From Pseudoalteromonas byunsanensis (GTDB lineage Bacteria; Pseudomonadota; Gammaproteobacteria; Enterobacterales; Alteromonadaceae): a DNA stretch of 64,000 nucleotides. Positions 55,935-63,088 of this stretch are shown here, in pieces. Positions within the stretch are counted from its first letter, which is position 1. The number at the start of each line of letters is the position of its first letter. The position numbers and the translations under genes were made by a program. The stretch covers positions 219,460-283,459 of the forward strand of contig NZ_MNAN01000035.1 of NCBI RefSeq assembly GCF_001854475.1, written 5' to 3'. The notes under the pieces are model-generated. The model did not search any database and had not been told where the DNA came from. It saw nothing but the letters and a program-made list of their open reading frames with translations.

Positions 55935-56384
55935 CTATTTTTTCTCGAGTAGCTTACTCGTACCAATTTCAATTTTGCGTGGTTTTAAAGCCTCTGGAAT
56001 CTCACGCTCCAAGTCAATCACTAGCAGACCATTTTCAAGTTCTGCACCAAGTACTTTTACATGGTCGCCTAACTGAAACTTGCGCTCAAAATTGCGCTGT
56101 GCGATACCCTGATGGATAAAGCGACGGTCTTCGTCTTGCTCTTTTTGTTGCTGCTTTTCGCCCTTAACCAGTAAGGCATTACCTTCGGACTGTAATGATA
56201 ATTCATGCTCAGCAAATCCAGCCACCGCCATGGTGATCTGATACTTATCTTTACCTAGTGCCTCTATATTGTAAGGAGGAAAACTAGGCTGTTTTTCATT
56301 TCGGGCAGCGGCATCCATCAGTGACGCTAAATGGTCAAAACCAATGAATGAACGGTATAGTGGAGATAGATCGACTGTTTGCAT
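55935..56384 (-). CDS. ibpA: Small heat-shock protein Hsp20, IbpA-like
   Basis: A 149-residue ATP-independent holdase. The alpha-crystallin domain (about 35-130) matches E. coli IbpA with FPPYNIEALGKDKYQITMAV, FVG-like IAQRNFERKFQL and NGLLVIDLEREIPEALKPRKI, followed by a C-terminal Lys-rich tail. The start was set at ATG 56384 because AGGA lies eight bases upstream; the ATG at 56399 contains that site. Its leader carries a ROSE-like thermometer and a sigma32-like promoter (56505-56531). It cooperates with DnaK/ClpB in general, inferred from the family. Confidence 0.93.
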   Translation of the reverse strand: MQTVDLSPLYRSFIGFDHLASLMDAAARNEKQPSFPPYNIEALGKDKYQITMAVAGFAEHELSLQSEGNALLVKGEKQQQKEQDEDRRFIHQGIAQRNFERKFQLGDHVKVLGAELENGLLVIDLEREIPEALKPRKIEIGTSKLLEKK

Positions 56385-56498
56385 AATTTGTATCCTCATA
56401 AAGCAATAACTAAGCTGCTTACTCTTTAAAATAAACCAATAAACAGCATATAAAACATAAAGTTAAATTAATTTGGGACCCTATCGGCGTCCTCATAA
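56385..56498 (-). promoter_or_regulatory. 5' leader of hsp20 with ROSE-like RNA thermometer hairpin
   Basis: Next to the start, on the minus strand, TTGCT (56406-56402) can pair with the Shine-Dalgarno AGGA (56396-56393) across a 5-base loop TTATG. The pattern is U-A, C-G, unpaired G, U-G, U-A, that is, the UUGCU/AGGA arrangement of ROSE elements. The leader is about 114 bases if the proposed start site is right. Heat would melt this and free the SD. Confidence 0.6.
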
Positions 56499-56504
56499 TC
56501 CTAT

Positions 56505-56531
56505 CTATGGACGGGGCAAATCCTTTTCAAG
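56505..56531 (-). promoter_or_regulatory. Candidate sigma32 heat-shock promoter
   Basis: On the minus strand, -35 CTTGAA (56531-56526), a 13-base spacer and GTCCATAG (56512-56505), which matches the CCAT part of the CCCCATTT consensus. The -35 is perfect, the -10 partial. No sigma70 -10 fits nearby. Confidence 0.5.
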
Positions 56532-56834
56532 AGATTTTTCCAAATTTTTTTAGATAAAAAAATAACCAACTGATTTTAATGAATTTTTATTTTCCACTTT
56601 TGTCATTGAGATCTGTACTTGAGCACAAGTAATTAATAGGATGCTGTAACCAAGGTTGCAGTATGGGTATCTTCTTACCTAACAACCAAGCGCATTCGCT
56701 GAGTTATCGTGCCGATAGTCAATATTGTGTGCGATGGGGTAATGAATAGCTCAGTAAGGACAAAACGCGGGGATAGAGCAACCACCCGTGCTCAAAAGTA
56801 AGGTTAGGGACGAGTCCCTAATCCATATAGCGGC
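56532..56834. other. Gene-free region between hsp20 promoter and mmcQ/yjbR gene
   Basis: No gene seen. A perfect palindrome TTAGGGAC-GA-GTCCCTAA (56804-56821) lies just past the end of the leftward yjbR gene, but with no T-run after it. Confidence 0.4.
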
Positions 56835-57218
56835 TTAGCGTAAGTGCAGCAAAAGTGACGTTTGCGCCTTTTTCGGCATTTTTTTCACCACCAGTAGGTA
56901 CGAATTGTCGATCATGCGCTCAATCTCCCCTTGTGGTATTGAGCCGTCGAGCAACACCGTATTCCAAAGCTTTTTATTCATATGATAACCGGGCAAAACC
57001 GATGGGAAGATATCTCTGAGCGCTTGAGCTTCGTCTGGATCACATTTTAAGTTAATCCGCCAAATTTCACTGTTACTTTCTCCCATATCCTTGCCCAAGG
57101 CCAAAGTCGCAAACATCTTGTCTTTCACCTTATATACATCGACACCTTCACCAAATGGCTGACTTACTGTGGCTTGGGGTTTACTCATAAAGTACTGGTG
57201 AGCCTGATGATGATCCAT
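56835..57218 (-). CDS. MmcQ/YjbR family DNA-binding-like protein
   Basis: A 127-residue protein with the MmcQ/YjbR fold, recognised by PFGEGVDVYKVKDKMFATLAL, INLKCDPDEAQALRDIFPSVLPGYHMNKKLWNTV (in parts). The fold resembles DNA-binding double-wing proteins, but the role is uncertain. AAGGAGG lies four bases before the ATG, a strong ribosome site. It lies 44 bases from pnuC on the same strand, so the two may share an mRNA. Confidence 0.85.
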   Translation of the reverse strand: MDHHQAHQYFMSKPQATVSQPFGEGVDVYKVKDKMFATLALGKDMGESNSEIWRINLKCDPDEAQALRDIFPSVLPGYHMNKKLWNTVLLDGSIPQGEIERMIDNSYLLVVKKMPKKAQTSLLLHLR

Positions 57219-57262
57219 AAAACCTCCTTGTTATTGAGAATCTGGTGACACATGTATTCATA

Positions 57263-57898
57263 TTAGTTGTTGAGTAAGGATTTTCTCCACTGGAGATAGT
57301 TTACTGCTGCCAGCACCGTGTAAAAGACAAACAACACCACGGTTGGAAAATAGCCTTTGTTTACGTAAAGATAAATTGATGCAGCATCAATCACAACCCA
57401 ATATAGCCAGTTCTCCAACACTTTTTTCGCAAGGAGATAAGTCGCAACAACTCCAAAACAAGTGGTAAGGGAGTCCAAGTAGGCAAAGTCCGCATAGGTA
57501 TAATGCTCCATGACATATCCCACTGCCACGGCGACTATGCTCGTGATGAGGATCAACCAAGCGTGAGAGTGTAGTGACCAACTGCTGATGGGTAACTGAT
57601 TTTCCTCATTCAGAGTCAATTTTGCTCCCAACATATGGCCTTGTCGCCATTGCCACCAGCCATAAACCGCCATCGCCATATAGAAAAAGTTAAGCAATGA
57701 CTCCATCAACAACGCACCGTTGAAAAACAGCAAGGTATAAATCAAAGTGCTCACACCGCCTGCAACCCAGCACCAAGCACTTTGTTTCATCGCTAGCAAC
57801 ATGTAAGCGATTGATAATACTACGGCGCTGTACTCCCAAACCGACATAGCCTGAAAGCCACTGATAACATGTTGGAAAAAACCAACTAATTCATTCAT
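57263..57898 (-). CDS. pnuC: Nicotinamide riboside transporter PnuC
   Basis: A 211-residue inner-membrane transporter with about seven helices. The substrate motif is visible as NFFYMAMAVYGWWQWRQG (WxxW, near 70-87), and the aromatic-rich region YFPTVVLFVFYTVLAAVNYLQW ends the protein. It facilitates entry of nicotinamide riboside for NAD salvage. No NAD gene or recognisable NrtR/NiaR box was seen nearby. It probably starts a two-gene unit with yjbR downstream. Confidence 0.9.
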   Translation of the reverse strand: MNELVGFFQHVISGFQAMSVWEYSAVVLSIAYMLLAMKQSAWCWVAGGVSTLIYTLLFFNGALLMESLLNFFYMAMAVYGWWQWRQGHMLGAKLTLNEENQLPISSWSLHSHAWLILITSIVAVAVGYVMEHYTYADFAYLDSLTTCFGVVATYLLAKKVLENWLYWVVIDAASIYLYVNKGYFPTVVLFVFYTVLAAVNYLQWRKSLLNN

Positions 57899-58168
57899 AT
57901 ATTTTGGTGCTCAATTGTAATTAACGGAGTATCAATGCTGACGCATCCTTACGCAGTCAATTGAATTAAGTCACAATATGTTACCACCATTGTGCGATTA
58001 GTGCCTTGTGAAACCCCGTTAAATTTCAATCTCTGATGTATTTGTTAGATGATTATTTGATGGTATTAAACATGAGGGTAGTGAAGCGCAACAAGCGGCT
58101 ATAAAGCACAAACATCACACGTTATGAGATTTTTGTATGCCCACATTCAACACAGGCGCTGTGGATCA
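57899..58168. other. Gene-free gap upstream of pnuC
   Basis: About 270 bases with no gene recognised; it holds the pnuC promoter on the minus strand and 3'-flanking sequence past arfA. A weakly spaced TCAATTG repeat (57911-57917, 57957-57964) is present. Confidence 0.35.
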
Positions 58169-58203
58169 TTTGCAGGTAAATACAACTACTATTTACCTGC
58201 AAA
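58169..58203. repeat. Perfect 13-base inverted repeat beyond arfA
   Basis: TTTGCAGGTAAAT (58169-58181) and ATTTACCTGCAAA (58191-58203) with a 9-base loop. No T-run follows on either strand. It lies just beyond the arfA terminator. Confidence 0.6.
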
Positions 58204-58249
58204 ACAAAAACCTTATCTTAAAGCTTGCTTACGCTGCCTTAAGATAAGG
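58201..58249 (-). terminator. arfA terminator hairpin overlapping the coding end
   Basis: On the minus strand CCTTATCTTAA (58249-58239) pairs with TTAAGATAAGG (58221-58211), followed by TTTTTGTTTT (58210-58201). The 5' arm encodes codons 54-57 of arfA, and the stop codon (58231-58229) is in the loop. This is as in arfA genes, where RNase III cleavage or termination gives non-stop mRNA. Confidence 0.85.
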
Positions 58250-58408
58250 CTCTTGGCCTTTGTGTTTTGCATTTCGTTTAAAACTACCTTTTCCTTTTTT
58301 AGCCTTCTCTACTTTGGCTTTAAACAGCGGGCTGGTAACCAGTGCTTTTAATGCATTATCTTTTATTTCACCACGTTGATGTGCGTGATGATACTGTTTT
58401 TTACTCAT
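58229..58408 (-). CDS. arfA: Alternative ribosome-rescue factor A
   Basis: A 59-residue basic protein, opening MSKKQYHHAHQRGEIKDNAL and containing KALVTSPLFKAKVEKAKKGK and GSFKRNAKH. This matches E. coli ArfA ([37 protein letters not shown]). ArfA recruits RF2 to release ribosomes stalled on non-stop mRNA when tmRNA fails. AGGAG lies five bases before the ATG. The hairpin at 58201-58249 includes the stop codon in its loop; cleavage there would give a truncated active ArfA of about 53-55 residues, while tmRNA tagging destroys it. The gene is antisense to a spurious rightward frame at 58124-58351. Confidence 0.88.
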   Translation of the reverse strand: MSKKQYHHAHQRGEIKDNALKALVTSPLFKAKVEKAKKGKGSFKRNAKHKGQEPYLKAA

Positions 58409-58674
58409 TAGAACTCCTAATAATTGTATATTTAAGCGTCAGTTGACGAACCGAATTATTGATGTAAACGCCTGTGAGAGCAAGTATTTTTTATGTTATT
58501 TTCAACTTTCTCAAGGAACGCTTTTAAACTAATAAAAACATAGAGTTAAAAATTTATCATCGGATTTACTGCGATATATCTCCCTTTACTGCACATTGTT
58601 ATCAAACCTTCATCTTAAGCTCGCTATACTGTAAGAAAATAAATGCAATTTTTACCAAGCGCTTGAACTTTATT

Positions 58675-59622
58675 ATGCCCAGCATTGTAACCAACCATGG
58701 TATTACACTGAACTATCAGGATGAAGGGTCCAAAGATGCTCCTGTGATTATTTTAATCATGGGATTAGGCGCGCAAATGACAGTATGGCCGCAAAGCTTT
58801 TTTTATGGCTTAGTTAACAAAGGTTTTCGGGTGATCCGCTTTGATAATCGTGATGCAGGGCTTTCTACTCAGTTGGACCAATTTGGTTGTCCAAGTCTCG
58901 TAAAAACATGGTTTAAAAGGCGCTTTACCGCCACAGTAGACATACCCTATACCCTTGAGAATATGTGCCAAGATACACTAGCTTTGATGGACGCCTTACA
59001 AATAAAAAAAGCACACTTAGTCGGTGCTTCAATGGGCGGCATGATCGCACAATCCTTAGCTGCCAAACATAAAAAGAAAGTCCTGAGCCTAACTCTACTC
59101 ATGTCTTCTTCATCAATGCCGACTCTATCTCCAAGTAACTTTATGTTTTTCATGCGTCTGCTCCGCTTACAAGCTGTGAGAAAAAATAAGGTGTCCACCA
59201 TTAATTATCTAGTCAAGTTAAACCAACTAATTGGCAGCCCAGGTTATCCGCAAGACGAACGAACACTTCGCCAGCAAGCTAGATTAAGCGTGGCACGAGC
59301 TCATACTCCTAATGGCTTCAAGCGCCAGCTAGTGGCATTGACTTACAGCGGCAGCCGGGAACATTTACTGGCCAAAATAAAAGCATCAACACTGGTGATC
59401 CACGGCTTAGATGACCCAATCTTTCCGCTATCAGCGGGCCAAAAGACAGCGCAAAGCATACGTAAAGCTAAACTCAAAGTTGTTCCAGGAATGGGGCATG
59501 ACTTTCCGCCTGAACTGATGAAAAAATTAACAAAATGGGTAGCCAAACATGCTGCCAAGTCCGAACGAAAACGCCAAGAGAAAAAAGTGCGCAAATGGGA
59601 GCTGCGTGCCGCACAAGACTAA
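58675..59622 (+). CDS. Alpha/beta hydrolase
   Basis: A 315-residue cytosolic alpha/beta hydrolase. Nucleophile Ser in LVGASMGGMIA (near 121), acid region in HGLDDPIFP and His in GMGHDFP complete the triad. The early block IILIMGLGAQMTVWP forms the oxyanion loop. Relatives are esterases or peptidases of the proline-iminopeptidase branch; the substrate is unknown. The C-terminal 25 residues are rich in Lys/Arg. ATG 58675 was preferred over the TTG four codons earlier. It is convergent with a secreted hydrolase, one base apart. Confidence 0.85.
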   Translation: MPSIVTNHGITLNYQDEGSKDAPVIILIMGLGAQMTVWPQSFFYGLVNKGFRVIRFDNRDAGLSTQLDQFGCPSLVKTWFKRRFTATVDIPYTLENMCQDTLALMDALQIKKAHLVGASMGGMIAQSLAAKHKKKVLSLTLLMSSSSMPTLSPSNFMFFMRLLRLQAVRKNKVSTINYLVKLNQLIGSPGYPQDERTLRQQARLSVARAHTPNGFKRQLVALTYSGSREHLLAKIKASTLVIHGLDDPIFPLSAGQKTAQSIRKAKLKVVPGMGHDFPPELMKKLTKWVAKHAAKSERKRQEKKVRKWELRAAQD

Positions 59623-59623
59623 G

Positions 59624-60301
59624 CTACCTTCCCATATGAGCTTTAACCCAAGCTTTCACTGGAGTTACCCACTCATTCATTGGTCTGTAAAAAGCGCCAT
59701 GTTCGAGTCCGGTATTAATCATAATTTCATTAAAAGAGCGTGTTTGTGTGCTCCGTTTGTCCAATGCAGCACAACTTTGAGCGCGATCAGATTGCTCATA
59801 CACCGACAATACATGACCAAATACTTTTATATCCGAGTGTTTACTAGAGGAAAGGCCACCACATCCTGCCAATATAACGGTATTGATTTCTAAGTCGGAG
59901 AGTTTGTCAGACGCAACCGCACTAATAAACGCACCACGAGAGAAGCCAATCAAAGTAATATTTTTTGCTGAAACACCTTTTTCTACTAATTCGCGCACTT
60001 GTTTATTTAACTCATAGGCATAAGCAAAAGGGTCGGTATTTTTAGCTCTGTGATGTGCAATTAACGTGTAGCTTTTGTCAGACAACGCTTGTTTTACGGC
60101 GGGAAAGTCATAAACTCCCCAGCCGTTTTTAGTGTTTACTGGTTTTGGGTCCACACCCTCTACAATGTAACCATGCGAGTAGAATACAAATTTGTCATTT
60201 ACGGATACAGACTCAGGTGGCGCATTCAAAATAGTCGTACTCCAGCAGTTAAACGATATCAACGCAGCAAACCAAGCGGCGGTAATTATACCAAGTTTCA
60301 T
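59624..60301 (-). CDS. Secreted alpha/beta hydrolase-like protein
   Basis: A 225-residue exported protein. Signal peptide residues 1-21 (to CWSTT), followed by VFYSHGYIVEG (oxyanion region), the nucleophile motif LIGFSRGAFISA (near 122) and His in GLEHGAFYRP near 208. It resembles small secreted alpha/beta hydrolases of unknown substrate in Alteromonadales. The stop is one base from the stop of the convergent hydrolase gene. A 292-base divergent region separates it from the GNAT gene. Confidence 0.75.
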   Translation of the reverse strand: MKLGIITAAWFAALISFNCWSTTILNAPPESVSVNDKFVFYSHGYIVEGVDPKPVNTKNGWGVYDFPAVKQALSDKSYTLIAHHRAKNTDPFAYAYELNKQVRELVEKGVSAKNITLIGFSRGAFISAVASDKLSDLEINTVILAGCGGLSSSKHSDIKVFGHVLSVYEQSDRAQSCAALDKRSTQTRSFNEIMINTGLEHGAFYRPMNEWVTPVKAWVKAHMGR

Positions 60302-60473
60302 TTCTTTCCTTATCTTGCATTATCATTTTGTAAAAATAAGTGGCTCATGTGCTTGCCCATTGGTCATATTCCAGAACACAAACCTATGATTTTGCTTGCC
60401 TGGAAGATTCACAGCCTCATTTATATTAATCACTTCTTCTTAAGTCTTACTGAATTAAAGAATTAGCGGTGCC

Positions 60474-60551
60474 AGTATAAGCTCGATTATACTCAAGACA
60501 CTCCTTCACTCAACTTCGCTTGTACGAATAAGTTTAAGCTTGATAGTATAA
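60474..60551. promoter_or_regulatory. Repeated AGTATAA elements in the divergent region
   Basis: AGTATAA (60474-60480) and TTATACT (60487-60493) form an inverted repeat with a 6-base gap, and a third AGTATAAG lies at 60544-60551. They may be -10 elements or operator half-sites for the GNAT gene and the leftward hydrolase gene. Confidence 0.3.
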
Positions 60552-60593
60552 GTTTTGTCAAAGCTCGCTTTGCGTAACGCTTTTGGAGAAAGC

Positions 60594-61445
60594 ATGAAAA
60601 ATAAGCCCTTTACAATAAAAACCATGACCCCCAGTGAGCTTGATATTGTTGTTGATTGGGCAGCAAAGGAAGGCTGGAATCCGGGCCTCAGCGATGCAAA
60701 ATGCTATTACCTTGCCGATCCAAATGGCTTCTTAATGGGCTATTTAGGTGACGAACCCATCGCATCTATTTCTGTTGTGAAATACAACGATACGTTTGGC
60801 TTTTTAGGTTTTTATATCGTCAAACCACAGTATCGAGGGTTGGGCTATGGTTGGCAAATATGGCAAGCAGGACTGCAATATTTGCATGGCTGTAATATCG
60901 CCTTAGATGGCGTTGTTGCCCAACAAGGTAACTATAAAAAGACAGGCTTTAAACTCGCCTACCGTAATATACGCTTTGCAGGCTCAGGCGGTGGCACAGT
61001 GCCTGAACTCAGTCACATTGTGCCAATAAACACTGTGCCCTTGGCAATGCTTTTTAACTACGAACAAGAGTTTTTTCCTGCCAACCGAAATAACTTTCTC
61101 AGTGAGTGGGTCAATCAACCAAATAGTCATGCATTGGCTGTCATAGAGGCAGGACAAATCGAAGGTTATGGCGTGATCCGCCCCTGCCAAAACGGATATA
61201 AAATAGGTCCGCTATTTGCCAACACGGTTCAGCAAGCACAGCAACTTTTCCAAGCTCTGCGCGCAAAGACTCTTCCCTGCGATACAGTTTTTTTGGATGT
61301 ACCCGAAGTCAATGATGCGGCTGTTACCTTGGCTAAGCGCCATGGTATGCTCCCAACTTTTGAAACCGCCAGAATGTACACCATTGAAACCCCAAACCTT
61401 CCATTAGATAGAATATACGGCGTAACATCATTCGAAATTGGTTAA
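60594..61445 (+). CDS. Two-domain GNAT acetyltransferase
   Basis: A 283-residue protein with an N-terminal GNAT (about 5-135; acetyl-CoA loop YRGLGYGWQIWQAG) and a C-terminal GNAT-like domain (about 145-275; GPLFANTVQQAQQLFQAL, then VFLDVPEVNDAAVTLAKRHG). This two-part architecture is common in Acetyltransf_18-containing proteins. The substrate is unknown. The start is ATG 60594, with GGAG six bases upstream; a 13-codon longer TTG frame is not credible. The next gene is 115 bases downstream. Confidence 0.85.
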   Translation: MKNKPFTIKTMTPSELDIVVDWAAKEGWNPGLSDAKCYYLADPNGFLMGYLGDEPIASISVVKYNDTFGFLGFYIVKPQYRGLGYGWQIWQAGLQYLHGCNIALDGVVAQQGNYKKTGFKLAYRNIRFAGSGGGTVPELSHIVPINTVPLAMLFNYEQEFFPANRNNFLSEWVNQPNSHALAVIEAGQIEGYGVIRPCQNGYKIGPLFANTVQQAQQLFQALRAKTLPCDTVFLDVPEVNDAAVTLAKRHGMLPTFETARMYTIETPNLPLDRIYGVTSFEIG

Positions 61446-61560
61446 ATGCCCAAACAAGGCACTTTGCGTTAAAAACCACGAAATCAAAAAAAAACTAAGT
61501 GCCTTAAACCTTTCTGATTGCACACGCGTCATACCCTCTAAAGATAACAAAGGATTATTT

Positions 61561-62913
61561 ATGCACTACCTCATGCGATTAGTTAACTTCGTTGTAGTTT
61601 TCACTTTTTGTACGCTCACCTCGATGACAAGTAAAGCTCAAACAACTCCCTTTATGCCGCTACAAACACCTCTATCTGCCACCCAAGCACAGCAAGATTT
61701 TGAACAGTGGTTTAATTGGCTTCACCAAACTCACCCTGATTTATCACACAGCGTACAAGATATTGACGCCTTTTATCAAAAAGCGGCTGAGATAAAAAGC
61801 GGGATAAAAGCCCCCATGACCGCGATGACACTCTGGCAAACTATGGCACCACTAAATTCCATGCTCGCAGACGGTCACATCAAAGTAGGACATGGCTCCG
61901 CTTCACAGTGGCGCCAATGGATAGCGCAAGGGACTACTCTTTTTCCGCTGGAAGTACATATTGCCAATGACGGAATTTATGTAGCGAGAGATCTTGGCGC
62001 CCAAGGTAGTCACTACCAAGGCGCAAAAATTGAATCAATAAATGGCACGAGCGCAAGTAGTATTTTACAAACACTACTTGCGAATACCCACGGTGATACA
62101 CTTGCTTTTCGTCAAAACGTCCTAGAAGATCAATTTAATCGATTGTTTTATATGACATTTGGTCCACAAGATTCTTTTCACATTAATCTGACTCACGATA
62201 GTAAAAAGCACGCGATTACGCTCAATGCCAAAGCTGCGCTACCGCAAAGTCTGGTCGCTTCGTCCTTTGCAGAGGCATTCAATGTGACCTACCAAGATAA
62301 CACTGCCATATTGCGAGTGAACACTTTCGCATGGGATGATTTTAAACAATATCTAACCTTCATGGATTCACTCTTTAGCGATATTAAAAGCAAAGAAATT
62401 AAGCATTTGATCATAGACATCAGTAAAAACGGGGGCGGCAACGATGACATGTGGATGGCAGGCATATTGCGGTACATCGCCGATAAGCCCTACCGACACT
62501 TTTCAACATATCGTTCAAAAATTTTATTGAAATACCGTGACCCGGGACAAATTGTTGGTAATATTGAGCAAGGTGAAAATACCCGATTGATCCAACCCGA
62601 ACTGCAACTAGATAACTTCTACAGTGGCAAAGTGTCGCTATTGATAGGTACCGGAACTTATTCATCATCTATCGTATTTGCAAACACCGTGCAGGACTAC
62701 CAATTTGCTCAGCTCATAGGTGCGCCAACGGGCGGTCGCAGCACGCAAAGCGGTGGGATTCAGTTCACAAAACTCACGCATAGTCAGCTACAAATGATTT
62801 CACCACGATTTCTACTTACACGTCCAAACGGTGTCGCTCAAATGACGCCTATAGAGCCTGATGTCAGCCTAGCACAAGCAAATATACCAACGAATATTCT
62901 TGCACTGCTTTAA
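61561..62913 (+). CDS. Secreted S41 family (Tsp/CtpA-like) peptidase
   Basis: A 450-residue exported protein with signal peptide MHYLMRLVNFVVVFTFCTLT and tail-specific protease domain. The S41 core is visible: LIIDISKNGGGNDDMWMAG, and the nucleophile Ser in GTGTYSSSIVFANTVQDY (near 370) with the following GAPTGGRS. A catalytic Lys is not obvious. No classical PDZ is apparent between residues 120 and 260, but a degenerate one could be present. The start is ATG 61561, with AAGGA eight bases upstream; the 41-codon longer frame overlaps the GNAT gene's end and has no domain. Confidence 0.82.
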   Translation: MHYLMRLVNFVVVFTFCTLTSMTSKAQTTPFMPLQTPLSATQAQQDFEQWFNWLHQTHPDLSHSVQDIDAFYQKAAEIKSGIKAPMTAMTLWQTMAPLNSMLADGHIKVGHGSASQWRQWIAQGTTLFPLEVHIANDGIYVARDLGAQGSHYQGAKIESINGTSASSILQTLLANTHGDTLAFRQNVLEDQFNRLFYMTFGPQDSFHINLTHDSKKHAITLNAKAALPQSLVASSFAEAFNVTYQDNTAILRVNTFAWDDFKQYLTFMDSLFSDIKSKEIKHLIIDISKNGGGNDDMWMAGILRYIADKPYRHFSTYRSKILLKYRDPGQIVGNIEQGENTRLIQPELQLDNFYSGKVSLLIGTGTYSSSIVFANTVQDYQFAQLIGAPTGGRSTQSGGIQFTKLTHSQLQMISPRFLLTRPNGVAQMTPIEPDVSLAQANIPTNILALL

Positions 62914-62927
62914 AACACAACATACTT

Positions 62928-62957
62928 AGCGGAGCCTTTTACTCTAAGCTCCGCTTC
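62928..62957 (+). terminator. Hairpin after the S41 peptidase gene
   Basis: AGCGGAGC (62928-62935) pairs with GCTCCGCT (62948-62955) over a 12-base loop, followed by TCTATC. The T-run is imperfect. Confidence 0.55.
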
Positions 62958-63088
62958 TATCGCTTTGTTTAATCTCACTAACAATTTGTCCTCTCTCCAT
63001 TTTCTTTGCACGATTCGATACTACCTTAACGCCAAATAAGCTCTGCGGTACTCATACAACCCATAAAATCGAACGTAAGGATAGAACA

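Noticed and set aside
56804..56821. Intrinsic terminator of the yjbR gene
   Set aside because: The palindrome is perfect, but the loop is only 2 bases and there is no T-run on the minus strand; left as unexplained repeat.
57911..57964. NadR/NrtR-type operator upstream of pnuC
   Set aside because: The TCAATTG copies are short and self-palindromic, and no known NAD-regulator box could be recognised.
58124..58351. Rightward 75-codon frame
   Set aside because: Antisense to arfA, with no ribosome site and no recognisable family; the minus-strand arfA explains this DNA.
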